The notes below the pieces were generated by a model. The model made no database searches, was not told the origin of the DNA, and saw only the letters and a program-made list of their open reading frames with translations. From Planctomycetota bacterium (GTDB lineage: Bacteria > Planctomycetota > UBA8742 > UBA2392): DNA of 64,000 nucleotides. How positions within the stretch are numbered: the stretch's first letter is position 1; every line of letters starts with the position of its first letter. Positions 17,950-27,059 of the stretch are shown here, in pieces. The position numbers and the translations under genes were made by a program. Where the stretch lies: contig JADLAK010000058.1 in NCBI GenBank assembly GCA_020848275.1, positions 56,574 to 120,573 of the forward strand, in the 5' to 3' direction.

Positions 17950-18582
17950 ATGCCGGAACTGACGCCAAAACCGCTTACCTGCCCGTGCTGCAAGCGCGCG
18001 TTTGAATCGCAGCTCGTGGTCGGCTTCAGCATCGGCGAAAAAGAATCCGACTTCTGCCCGCGTTATCTCGACGGCAACCCGTTGCCGAACTTCATGCACG
18101 TCTGCCCCGGTTGCGGTTTTGTCGGCTACGAGGCCGATTACCGCAACCTCACCGACGAGCGCAAAATTGAAAAGATCAAACGACTGCTCGTCGGCCTGCT
18201 GTGGGAAGAAGGCAAGAAACTCGGCGGCGCGGAACGTTATCGCCGTGCGGCGCTGATCGCGCTCTACCTCGGCAAACGCAGCGCCGAAGTCGCGGACCTG
18301 TACCTGCAGGCGACGTGGTGCTCGCGCATGGAAGGCGAATCGGACGAGGAAGAAAAACAGGCGCGTCGCAAAGCGGTGAAGTACTTTGAACTCGGCCTGG
18401 CCGCCGACGAATTCGCGCCCGAGGACCAGCCTGTGGTGCATTATCTCGTCGGCGAACTCTCGCGTCGCCTGGGCGAAATCAAAAAAGCGCGCAAGCACTT
18501 TGCGATGATCGACGAATTGCCCCACGTCGAGCCCTGGCTCAAGGAATGGCGCGACAAACAAAAGAAGATGCTGGAAAGTTAG
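17950..18582 (+). CDS. DUF2225-like protein
   Basis: Cys pairs CPCCKRAF...FCPRYLDGNPLP...VCPGCGFVGYEADY. Confidence 0.75.
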   Translation: MPELTPKPLTCPCCKRAFESQLVVGFSIGEKESDFCPRYLDGNPLPNFMHVCPGCGFVGYEADYRNLTDERKIEKIKRLLVGLLWEEGKKLGGAERYRRAALIALYLGKRSAEVADLYLQATWCSRMEGESDEEEKQARRKAVKYFELGLAADEFAPEDQPVVHYLVGELSRRLGEIKKARKHFAMIDELPHVEPWLKEWRDKQKKMLES

Positions 18583-18710
18583 GGGGCTGTCCCAGCGAGT
18601 CCTGAGCTTGCGAAGGACGAGCGTGCGGACTGTCCCCGACCTGGCCGGTAACCGGGGACAGTCCACACACGCCGATGGCGGCAAGCCGCCATCGGCGCTG
18701 GGACAGTCCT
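18583..18710. repeat. Large composite inverted repeat: two mirrored family D units with different internal palindromes
   Basis: GGGGGCTGTCCCAGCG...CGCTGGGACAGTCC outer arms; GTGCGGACTGTCCCCG...CCGGGGACAGTCCACAC inner arms; GCCGATGGCGGCAAGCCGCCATCGGC perfect stem. Confidence 0.9.
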
Positions 18711-18711
18711 T

Positions 18712-19401
18712 TTAATTCACCGGCGGTTCCGCGTCAGGGTCAATCGGTTGCGGCAGTTGCGGGATCATGCGGTTTTCGAGTTCGCTGATCGCGTGCGCCG
18801 CGCGACCCAGCACGTTCACGTTCGACAACTGCGCCAGCTTGAAACCAATCTCGAACGGCAGGTATGCGCTGACAAGGTCCACCAGCACTGCCAGGTCGCG
18901 CTGGCCGCCCAGCAGCGTGCGGAACTGGTCAGAGTTGTCGCGCACCGCCGCAAGCGCCAGCGCCTTGAGCTCGACCGCCAGCCCGCCCTGCATGCCGCCG
19001 CCGCCGTCGGGCGCAATATCGAACATCCATTCGGCCTCAAAGCGGCGATACTGGCGGTCGCCTTCAACCTCGCGTTTGAGTTCGACGCGACCGATGCCCT
19101 TGAGCACGATCATGTAGCGCCCGTCGGGCAGCTTGCTGTATTCGACCAGCCGGCCCACGCCCGCAACCTTGTGCACCGGCGGCGTTCCGAGCGTGTCCTT
19201 GCTTTCCTTCTGCATCAGCGTGCCCATGGCAAAGCAACGCTCGGCCTCGGGCAGCTTGAGGGTGTCTTCGATCAACTGGCGGTAGCGCGGCTCGAAAATG
19301 TGCAACGGCATGATCGCGTGCGGGAACAACGTAAAATCCGGCAGCGGAAAGACCGCCAGCGGCTTGGCCGCAAGGTCCGGCAACTCGAAGACTTCACGCA
19401 T
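18712..19401 (-). CDS. LON substrate-binding domain protein
   Basis: LAVFPLPDFTLFPHAIMPLHIFEPRYRQLIEDTL. Confidence 0.9.
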   Translation of the reverse strand: MREVFELPDLAAKPLAVFPLPDFTLFPHAIMPLHIFEPRYRQLIEDTLKLPEAERCFAMGTLMQKESKDTLGTPPVHKVAGVGRLVEYSKLPDGRYMIVLKGIGRVELKREVEGDRQYRRFEAEWMFDIAPDGGGGMQGGLAVELKALALAAVRDNSDQFRTLLGGQRDLAVLVDLVSAYLPFEIGFKLAQLSNVNVLGRAAHAISELENRMIPQLPQPIDPDAEPPVN

Positions 19402-19408
19402 TTGAAAC

Positions 19409-19492
19409 TCAGGCTAAAAGCTAAAGGCTAAAATTTGCTCAATCAGCCCGGTTAGCTACACCTCAAATTTTAGCTTTTAGCCTTCAGCTTCA
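19409..19492. repeat. Word-hairpin element, family G (GGCTAAAAGCTAAAGGCTAAAATTTG ... inverted)
   Basis: Inverted AGCTAAAAG words with perfect GCTAAAATTTG/CAAATTTTAGC ends. Confidence 0.9.
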
Positions 19493-19509
19493 CCAATGGA
19501 CTACGGGTG

Positions 19510-19935
19510 TTAGGAGGCTGACGATTGGCCGGAACCCGTCTTCCGTTTGATGTAGAGCGTCCGGCCCTTCTTGTAGACCTCGCAGAGGCCGAGCTTTTCG
19601 AGCAGCGGCGGGAAATAGCTCGCCAGGTTGCCGGCGGTGCTGAAGCTGCGCAGGAATTCCTCGAGCGTGTCGGGATCGGGGAACGACTCCTGGCGCACGG
19701 GGCCGAGTTTCACCTCGCCCAGCCGGTCGATGAACGCGACAGTCTCGCGCAATACGCGGTCGCGCTCCCAGAAAATCACGTTGGCTTCTTCCTCAAAGTT
19801 CTTCCACTTGTTGCGGAAGCCCACGAAGCAGTGGATGTCGTTGTCGCGTTCCTCGACGTGGAAAGGCTTTTTCATGCCGCAGGTGACGTAGTCGCCCCCC
19901 AGCGGCTGTTTGATGATGGCATCGATGTCGGTCAT
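19510..19935 (-). CDS. Hypothetical protein
   Basis: 141-aa ORF with plausible start, no family recognised. Confidence 0.55.
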   Translation of the reverse strand: MTDIDAIIKQPLGGDYVTCGMKKPFHVEERDNDIHCFVGFRNKWKNFEEEANVIFWERDRVLRETVAFIDRLGEVKLGPVRQESFPDPDTLEEFLRSFSTAGNLASYFPPLLEKLGLCEVYKKGRTLYIKRKTGSGQSSAS

Positions 19936-19943
19936 GGCGGCTC

Positions 19944-19975
19944 CAAAATTTAGCCTTTAGCTTTTAGCCTTTGGC
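19944..19975. repeat. Word repeat, family G (AAAATTTAGCCTTTAGCTTTTAGCCTTTGGCG)
   Basis: Same words as 13802 and 19409. Confidence 0.8.
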
Positions 19976-20013
19976 GTAATTCGCGCTATTGTCGGCCCGT
20001 TCGCTCCGAGGAA

Positions 20014-21192
20014 ATGATCATGCGCAATACACTGCTACTGGCAGCGATTATCGCAACCGTCACGATTACGGCTGCGGCGTGCAAATCCGACATCGGTCCG
20101 GGCTTCACCAACGACAAGGTCACTCTGGGACTATTTGTCAGCACCTCGGGCGATATCGCGACTTTTGGCCAGGACACAAAAAATGGCGCAGAACTTGCCG
20201 TCGAGGAAATCAACAAGGCCGGCGGCATCTCCAAACACTTGATCGACCTGCGCTTCCAGGATTGCGCCAGCGAACCCGCCCAGGGCGGCAACGCCGCCAC
20301 AAAGCTGATTACGCAAGACGGCGTTTTGATCGGCATGGGCGAGGTCGCCTCGGGCATCAGCCTGGCCGCCGCGCCGATTTTCCAGAAGTACGGCGTGCCG
20401 ATGATTTCTCCCTCAAGCACCAATCCCACGGTAACGCAGCAAGGCGACATGATTTTCCGTATCTGCTACCTGGACGATTTCCAGGGCGCGGCTTGTGCGC
20501 TGTTTGCGAACCAGAACCTCAATTGCAAGACCGCCGCGATCCTGATGAACCAGGACGACGCCTACAGCACAGGCCTGGGAAAGTTTTTCAGGTTCAAGTT
20601 CGAGAAGCTGGGCGGGAAAATCGTCGCCGAGGAAACCTTCAAGAAGGGCGCAAGCGACTTCAATACGCAACTGACAAACATCAAGGGCAAGAATCCTGAC
20701 GTGATCTTCGCGCCCGTGTATTACCAGGACATCCCCTTGATCGCAAAGCAGGCGCGCGGCCAGGGCATCGACAAGCCCCTGCTTGGCGGCGATGGCTGGG
20801 AAAGCGACGACCTGTTGCCCAAGGCCGACGGCAAGCTCGACAACTGCTATTTCGCCAACCACTACGCGACGGCCGACGATGCGCCGATCGTGGCGAACTT
20901 CGTCAAGGCCTACAACGCCAAGTACGGGTCCAACCCCACCAGCCTGGCAGCACTTGGATACGACGTGGTTTACGTCGCCAAGAAAGCCATCGAAAGCGCC
21001 GGCGGCATCAACGAGAAGCTTACGCGCAAGGCTGTGGCCGACGCCCTTCGCGGGCTGAAAGATTTCGAGGGCGTCACGGGGACATTCAGCATCGACAAAA
21101 ATCGCGACGCGCGCAAACCCATCCAGATGCTCAAGATCAAGGACGGCAAGGTACTGCCCGACCGCCGCATCAGGCCCGAAGAAGTTGAGTAA
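20014..21192 (+). CDS. livJ: Branched-chain amino-acid ABC transporter substrate-binding protein
   Basis: VTLGLFVSTSGDIATFGQDTKNGAELAVEEINKAGGI; start of liv operon. Confidence 0.92.
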   Translation: MIMRNTLLLAAIIATVTITAAACKSDIGPGFTNDKVTLGLFVSTSGDIATFGQDTKNGAELAVEEINKAGGISKHLIDLRFQDCASEPAQGGNAATKLITQDGVLIGMGEVASGISLAAAPIFQKYGVPMISPSSTNPTVTQQGDMIFRICYLDDFQGAACALFANQNLNCKTAAILMNQDDAYSTGLGKFFRFKFEKLGGKIVAEETFKKGASDFNTQLTNIKGKNPDVIFAPVYYQDIPLIAKQARGQGIDKPLLGGDGWESDDLLPKADGKLDNCYFANHYATADDAPIVANFVKAYNAKYGSNPTSLAALGYDVVYVAKKAIESAGGINEKLTRKAVADALRGLKDFEGVTGTFSIDKNRDARKPIQMLKIKDGKVLPDRRIRPEEVE

Positions 21193-21216
21193 ATCGCCTG
21201 CACCTGGAGCTGTCTT

Positions 21217-22161
21217 TTGACGCCGATTGCAACGATGCTTGCGGTCAACGAACTTCTGCAGCAGGTGGCCAACGGCCTGGCCAAGGGAAGCGTGTACGCC
21301 CTAATCGCCGTGGGTTACACGATGGTCTATGGCGTACTTGAACTGATCAACTTCGCCCACGGCGAAGTCTTCATGCTCGGCGCTTATTTTGGCTACTGGC
21401 CCGCGCGCTGGCTGGGTTACATGCCCGACAGCGGCGAAAAGCCGCAGGTTCCCGCGCCTGTTGCCCTGCTACTGACGTTTGGCGCGATGGCGGCCTGCGC
21501 GCTGATTGGCGTGTTGGTCGAGCGCCTCGCCTATCGCCCGTTGCGCAACGCCGGCCGCCTGTCGGCGCTGATTACCGCCATCGGCATCTCCGTGCTGATG
21601 CAAAATCTCGCGCTGGTGGTATTTCACGCCGATTCAAAGGACTTCCCGCGCATGATCGATCAGCAATCGGTCGTCCTGGGCCCCGTCGAACTTCCCAACA
21701 CCAAGCTGCTGATCATCGGGGTCACCGCCCTGATGATGGCGGGGCTGTTCTGGATGGTGCGCTACACGCGCACAGGCGCCGCCATGCGCGCGTGCTCGCA
21801 CAGCATGAAGACCGCAAGCCTGATGGGCGTCAACGTCAACCGCATTATCTCGCTCACGTTTGCCATCGGCAGCGCCATGGCCGCCGTCGCGGGCGTGCTG
21901 ATTTCCCTGGACCAGCCGCGTCTGACGCCGCTGATGGGCTTAATGCCCGGGCTGAAGGCCTTTGTGGCGGCGGTGCTGGGCGGCATCGGGTCCATCCCCG
22001 GTGCGGTGGCCGGCGGTATCCTTTTAGGCGTCGTGGAATCGGTCGTAGGCGGCGTCGCGGGCACGACCTATTCCGAAGCCGTCGCTTTTGTGCTGCTGAT
22101 ATTGATCCTGCTCGTGCGGCCCTCGGGGTTGTTCGGCAAATCAGGCCGGGAGAAGGTCTGA
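21217..22161 (+). CDS. livH: Branched-chain amino-acid ABC permease LivH
   Basis: GLAKGSVYALIAVGYTMVYGVLELINFAHGEVFMLGAY. Confidence 0.95.
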   Translation: MTPIATMLAVNELLQQVANGLAKGSVYALIAVGYTMVYGVLELINFAHGEVFMLGAYFGYWPARWLGYMPDSGEKPQVPAPVALLLTFGAMAACALIGVLVERLAYRPLRNAGRLSALITAIGISVLMQNLALVVFHADSKDFPRMIDQQSVVLGPVELPNTKLLIIGVTALMMAGLFWMVRYTRTGAAMRACSHSMKTASLMGVNVNRIISLTFAIGSAMAAVAGVLISLDQPRLTPLMGLMPGLKAFVAAVLGGIGSIPGAVAGGILLGVVESVVGGVAGTTYSEAVAFVLLILILLVRPSGLFGKSGREKV

Positions 22162-23273
22162 TGCTGCGAACCCTCGGGATTCTCGCGCTCATTTGCGCCG
22201 CGGCTTTTGGGCTGCACCTGGTGCTGGACTCCATTGACGCCTATTGGGCCCGCATCGCCAACCTGTGCGGCATCTCGATCCTGCTGGCCGTCAGCCTGAA
22301 CGTCATCAACGGGCTGTGCGGCCAGTTCAGCCTCGGCCACGCAGGGTTCATGGCAATCGGCGCCTATGTTTCGGCCTTCTTCACCACCACGCTGCGCTAC
22401 TTTGACGACGCGGCCGGACAATACGTGACGGTCCTTCCGCTGCTCGACCAAAGCTGGGGCTTTGTCCCAGCGCTGCTGTTGGGCGGGTTTGCGGCGGCGG
22501 CGGCGGGGCTCGTGATCGGCATCCCGACCTTGAGATTGCGCGGCGACTACCTGGCCATCGCGACCCTGGGCTTTGGCGAAATCGTCACGATCATGATCAC
22601 GAATTTCTCGAAGGTCGGCGGCGCCAATGGCCTCTCCGGCATCCCGGCCTACAGCAACGGGTTTTGGATTTTCACCTTCGCCGGCATCTGTGTGCTTTTC
22701 ACATTGCATCTGCAGCGCAGTACTTTTGGCCGGGCGCTGATCGCGATTCGCGAAAACGAACTCGCGGCCGAGGTCATGGGCATTCGCACGGCGCGCATCA
22801 AGATCGCCGCATTTGTTTACGGCGCATTCTTTGCGGGCATCGCCGGAGGGTTGCTTGGACACTTTTTGCAGACCATTAGCCCGGCAACATTCGGCTTTAT
22901 GAAATCCATCGAGGTCATTGTCATGCTGGTGCTTGGCGGGCTGGGCAGCCTGACAGGCGCGATCATCGGCGCAGTGACGCTGACGGTGCTGCCTGAGCTT
23001 CTGCGAGACGTCGAAACATCAACGGGCATGCCGGGCATTCGCATGGTGGTGTATTCGCTGGTGCTGATCCTCCTGATGTTGTTCCGGCCGCAGGGGATTT
23101 TCGGCCAGCGCGAACTTTCGTTGCGGCTGCTTCGCTCGTTGCTGCCCGGCCGACGCAAAGAAGGTGCGCCGTCGGCGCCCGCCGCATTTACCGCGCAGCA
23201 ATCAGTTGAGGCCAAGACATTTTTTGCGCGCGCGCCGCAGACGCTGCCGCCCCAGAACGAGGGCAAGAAATGA
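22161..23273 (+). CDS. livM: Branched-chain amino-acid ABC permease LivM
   Basis: LAVSLNVINGLCGQFSLGHAGFMAIGAYVSA; ATGA overlap with livH stop. Confidence 0.93.
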   Translation: MLRTLGILALICAAAFGLHLVLDSIDAYWARIANLCGISILLAVSLNVINGLCGQFSLGHAGFMAIGAYVSAFFTTTLRYFDDAAGQYVTVLPLLDQSWGFVPALLLGGFAAAAAGLVIGIPTLRLRGDYLAIATLGFGEIVTIMITNFSKVGGANGLSGIPAYSNGFWIFTFAGICVLFTLHLQRSTFGRALIAIRENELAAEVMGIRTARIKIAAFVYGAFFAGIAGGLLGHFLQTISPATFGFMKSIEVIVMLVLGGLGSLTGAIIGAVTLTVLPELLRDVETSTGMPGIRMVVYSLVLILLMLFRPQGIFGQRELSLRLLRSLLPGRRKEGAPSAPAAFTAQQSVEAKTFFARAPQTLPPQNEGKK

Positions 23274-24064
23274 CGGCGCTGCTCGAAACCCGCGATCTTG
23301 CCATGCGCTTTGGCGGCCTGACGGCCGTCGAGAAGTTCTGTTGCAGCATCGAAAAGGGCGAACTCTTCGGCCTGATCGGCCCTAACGGCGCCGGCAAAAC
23401 GACCGTCTTCAATATGCTCACGGGCGTTTACAAACCGTCCGAGGGCGAAATCGTTTTAGACGGGACCCCCACCACCGGCCTCGCGCCGGCCGACATCTCG
23501 GCGCGCGGCGTCTCGCGCACGTTCCAGAACATCCGGCTCTTCGATGAACTCAGCGTGCTCGAAAACGTCATGGCCGGCGCGCACCAGCACGCGAAGATTA
23601 ATCTTCTTGACGCGCTCCTGCGCACGGGCCGCTACCGCCGCGAAGAGGAAAGCCAGCGCGAGCAGGCGATGCGGCTGCTCGATTTCGTCGGGCTCGGCGA
23701 TCGCGCCGGCTTGCCCGCTCGCGCGCTGGCCTACGGCCACCGCCGCAAACTTGAAATCGCGCGGGCGCTGGCGACGCAGCCGCGGCTGCTGTGCCTCGAC
23801 GAACCCGGCGCCGGCATGAACCACGCCGAGAAACTCGAACTCTCGGCGCTGATACGGCGCATCCGCGACGAACTCGGCATCACCATCCTGCTGATTGAGC
23901 ACGACATGAAACTCGTGATGGGCCTGTGCGAACGCATCCAGGTGCTCGACCACGGCCAGACTATCTGCTGCGGCGCGCCCGCCGAAGTGCAATGCAACGA
24001 TGCCGTGATCGAGGCCTATTTGGGTGCGGGCGAAAGCGGCCGCAAGAAGACGGCGGATCACTGA
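23270..24064 (+). CDS. livG: Branched-chain amino-acid ABC ATPase LivG
   Basis: GPNGAGKTTVFNMLTG Walker A; LivG-like length. Confidence 0.95.
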   Translation: MTALLETRDLAMRFGGLTAVEKFCCSIEKGELFGLIGPNGAGKTTVFNMLTGVYKPSEGEIVLDGTPTTGLAPADISARGVSRTFQNIRLFDELSVLENVMAGAHQHAKINLLDALLRTGRYRREEESQREQAMRLLDFVGLGDRAGLPARALAYGHRRKLEIARALATQPRLLCLDEPGAGMNHAEKLELSALIRRIRDELGITILLIEHDMKLVMGLCERIQVLDHGQTICCGAPAEVQCNDAVIEAYLGAGESGRKKTADH

Positions 24065-24774
24065 TGGCATTGCTCGAGATCGAACACGTCGATGTTTTCT
24101 ACGGCGCCGTCCAGGCGCTGCGCAGCGTCAGCCTGCGCGTCGAGCAAGGCGAAGTCGTCTCGTTGGTCGGCAGCAACGGCGCGGGCAAGACGACCACGCT
24201 CAACGCGATCTGCGGGCTGGTGCGGCCACGCGCGGGCGACGTGCGCTTCGACGGCCAGAGTATCGCGCGCGTGCCGACACACGAACTTGTACGGCGGGGG
24301 CTGGTCATGGCGCCCGAAGGCCGCGGAATTTTCCCCAATCTCACCGTCGCGGAAAATCTCGACCTCGGCGCCTACTCGCGACGCGATCACGGAGCGGTCA
24401 AAACCGACCTCGACCGCGTACTGGCGCTGTTTCCGCGCTTGAACGAACGAATGCGCCAAAAGGGCGGCACGTTGTCCGGCGGCGAGCAGCAAATGCTGGC
24501 CATTGGACGCGCGCTGATGTCTCGTCCGAAGCTTCTGTTGCTAGACGAACCGTCGCTGGGCCTTGCGCCGCTTCTGGTGAAAGTCATTTTCGACACGATC
24601 GACGCGATCAACCGCGAAGGCGTGACGGTGCTGCTGGTTGAACAAAATGCCAACGCGGCATTAAAACACAGCAAGCGCGCGTATGTGCTGGAAAGCGGCT
24701 CGATCGCGCTGGAGGGCGACGCGAGTCAACTTCGCGACGACCCGGCCGTCAAAGCGGCGTATCTGGGGGAGTAA
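24064..24774 (+). CDS. livF: Branched-chain amino-acid ABC ATPase LivF
   Basis: GSNGAGKTTTLNAICG, LSGGEQQMLAIGRALMSRPKLLLLDEPSLGLAP. Confidence 0.95.
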   Translation: MALLEIEHVDVFYGAVQALRSVSLRVEQGEVVSLVGSNGAGKTTTLNAICGLVRPRAGDVRFDGQSIARVPTHELVRRGLVMAPEGRGIFPNLTVAENLDLGAYSRRDHGAVKTDLDRVLALFPRLNERMRQKGGTLSGGEQQMLAIGRALMSRPKLLLLDEPSLGLAPLLVKVIFDTIDAINREGVTVLLVEQNANAALKHSKRAYVLESGSIALEGDASQLRDDPAVKAAYLGE

Positions 24775-24775
24775 C

Positions 24776-24845
24776 AGGTTGAGGTGCAGGTTCAGATAAA
24801 TCAGCGTGAATGCAGTTCTGAACCTGAACCTAGACCTGAACCTCG
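24776..24845. repeat. Word-hairpin element, family I (CAGGTTGAGGTGCAGGTTCAG ... CTGAACCTGAACCTAGACCTGAACCTCGA)
   Basis: Inverted GGTTCAGGT words; recurs at 55514-55585. Confidence 0.9.
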
Positions 24846-24866
24846 AAATAGAAGTGAGCATTAACA

Positions 24867-25568
24867 GTGACAAAGCGTTCAAGAAAGAAATCCGCAATCA
24901 TCCTCGTCTCCGGCGGCCTCGACAGCGCCGTGGCGCTGGCATGCGCGCGCCGCGACGGTTTCACTTGCCACGCGTTGTCCTTCGACTATGGACAGCGCCA
25001 CAAGGTTGAACTCAAGGCCGCGCAACGCGTCTGCAGGGCTCAGGGCGTGGCCTCGCACCGCGTCATCAAACTGGACCTTCGCGCCATCGGCGGTAGCGCG
25101 CTGACATCCGACGTGGAGGTGCCCAAGGACCGCGACGAAAGCCAAATGACGGGCAACATCCCCGTCACCTATGTACCCGCGCGCAACACGTTGTTTCTCA
25201 GCTTCGCGTTGGCGCTGGCCGAAGTAACCGGCGCGCGCGACATCTTCATCGGCGTCAACGCCGTCGATTATTCGGGTTATCCCGATTGCCGGCCGGAGTT
25301 CATAGCCGCATTCGAGAAACTCGCGCGACTGGCGACCAAGGCCGGCGACCAGGGCGCGCATTTCAAGGTCCGCACGCCGCTGATCAAGCTCAGCAAGGCG
25401 GGAATCGTGCGCCTGGGCGCCAAGCTGGGCGTCGACTTTTCGCTCACCCACAGTTGCTACGACCCCGTGCGCGGCAAGGCCTGCGGGCGCTGTGACTCCT
25501 GCCGCCTGCGGCTCAGAGGCTTTGTGAACGCGTTTCTGACAGACCCAATTCCGTACGCTAAGCCTTGA
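24867..25568 (+). CDS. queC: 7-cyano-7-deazaguanine synthase QueC
   Basis: [37 protein letters not shown], CxxCxxC near C-terminus. Confidence 0.96.
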   Translation: MTKRSRKKSAIILVSGGLDSAVALACARRDGFTCHALSFDYGQRHKVELKAAQRVCRAQGVASHRVIKLDLRAIGGSALTSDVEVPKDRDESQMTGNIPVTYVPARNTLFLSFALALAEVTGARDIFIGVNAVDYSGYPDCRPEFIAAFEKLARLATKAGDQGAHFKVRTPLIKLSKAGIVRLGAKLGVDFSLTHSCYDPVRGKACGRCDSCRLRLRGFVNAFLTDPIPYAKP

Positions 25569-25627
25569 TCGCTTCGCGAGCCAAGTTAGCTTGCCCCTCG
25601 CAGCAATTTTGCTCACGGAGCTCCCCG

Positions 25628-26071
25628 ATGCCGCGCACGATGGTTTCTATCAATATTGACCGGCTGGCTGACGCGCTGGTCGACCTCAAGACGCCGCATT
25701 ATTGGGACGTCAAGAAGCACAAGGTGCTGGCCGGCGAAGACGGCGAATCCACACGCACGGTGCTGATCGACACGCTCAACACACGCAAGCTTCGCAAGCT
25801 CGTGACTGATTTTTCCAAGCTGCTGGACACCACCGACGCCAAGTCGGTGCAGGAGATAATCAAGACCGGGCTCGACAAGTTCCCGAAGCTGCTGGAGAAA
25901 TCGCCCAAACTTGAGCCGATGTGGATGAAGTTCGCCGGCCAGGAGCTCGCCAAGGCGGCGGTCTCCTGGCTCGAACTCCAGGGTATCGAGAAATATTTCC
26001 CGACGGGCAACCTGGCCAAGCACATTTCCAAGCGCACGGGCAAAATCCGCCACGGCGACGAAGAAGAGTGA
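25628..26071 (+). CDS. Hypothetical protein
   Basis: 147-aa ORF. Confidence 0.6.
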   Translation: MPRTMVSINIDRLADALVDLKTPHYWDVKKHKVLAGEDGESTRTVLIDTLNTRKLRKLVTDFSKLLDTTDAKSVQEIIKTGLDKFPKLLEKSPKLEPMWMKFAGQELAKAAVSWLELQGIEKYFPTGNLAKHISKRTGKIRHGDEEE

Positions 26072-26097
26072 AGGGATGAGAAGGCCAAGTAATCAAC

Positions 26098-26119
26098 CGG
26101 GGCGCCTGATGGCGCCCCG
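26098..26119. terminator. Hairpin CGGGGCGCC-TGAT-GGCGCCCCG
   Basis: Perfect 9-bp stem in convergent spacer. Confidence 0.6.
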
Positions 26120-26148
26120 AATAATTACAGCTCTTCTCCAGCCGGCTC

Positions 26149-26173
26149 GCGGACGCGCTGCCGCGTGTCCCTA
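26149..26173. repeat. Family F half-element (GCGGACGCGCTGCCGCGTGTCCCTA)
   Basis: Matches the right arm of 16562-16585; supplies the TAG stop of the minus-strand gene. Confidence 0.85.
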
Positions 26174-26907
26174 CTTGCGCTTTCTTTTCGCCGCAACCGG
26201 GTCCATCACTTCCTTCGTTTCGACCTCGGCCTCGTGGAAGCGCGGCATGCAATCGCGCGCGTAACGCACCAGTTCATCGGGTGCGTTGTCCGAAAAGCGC
26301 AGGCTGCCGCGTTTGGTCGCGGTGAGTGAGCAGCGGCCGTCGGGCAGCTTGAACGACACCGTGACCGATTCGACCTGGTCGGTGTATTTCTCGACGATCT
26401 TTTCCGACTCGCGCGTGTCGAGCACCTTGAAACTCGCGTTGCCAAGCATCGGCTCGCGCGCCTGGTAATCCTTGATGCGCAGGGCGCGGATTTCATTCTT
26501 GTTGAAGGCCGACTGCAACTCGAACACGTAATCCTTCAGGTTCAGGTTCAGATCCTCGAAGTTCACGTGCACGTCGGGCATAGCGTCGAGTTGCTCGAAC
26601 AGCACATTAAGCTCGCCGCGCCGGTCCTCGCTCGCGACCAGGCCGTGTTCCTGGTCGACCTCGAACTTGCACTCCGTCAGCGTCTCGGCCTTGGTCTCCA
26701 TCTGCTTGAGATCCTTGGGGTTGATCGACTTGACGTTGGTGGTCTTGATGTAATACAGCTTGCCCTTGATGCGGTTCTGGCCCGCACTCTCATCGAGCAC
26801 AAAACCGCGGCGGTTGCGCGCCTCAAAGGGCAGCGCGGCCATCGCCTTGCGCATCGCCCTGAAACTGTCCTGGCTAGACCCGACAAGCTTGAAGTGGAAT
26901 GACGGCA
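26171..26907 (-). CDS. Hypothetical protein
   Basis: MPSFHFKLVGSSQDSFRAMRKAMAALPFE... 245 aa. Confidence 0.6.
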
Positions 26908-26916
26908 TGGTGTCCT

Positions 26917-26988
26917 TTCGTGTCACGTGTTTCGTGTTACGTGCGACGGAAAAGCCGCAGCACGGAGCACGTAACACGCAGCACGAGC
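26917..26988. repeat. Word-hairpin element, family J (TCGTGTCACGTGTTTCGTGTTACGTG ... GCACGTAACACGCAGCACGA)
   Basis: Inverted CGTGTTACGTG words. Confidence 0.88.
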
Positions 26989-27059
26989 CCCCCGTCAAGC
27001 ATCGAGCTTTCAAAGATTTCTCGACACACACGATTGTGGAAAACAGCCACGCCTGCGGC

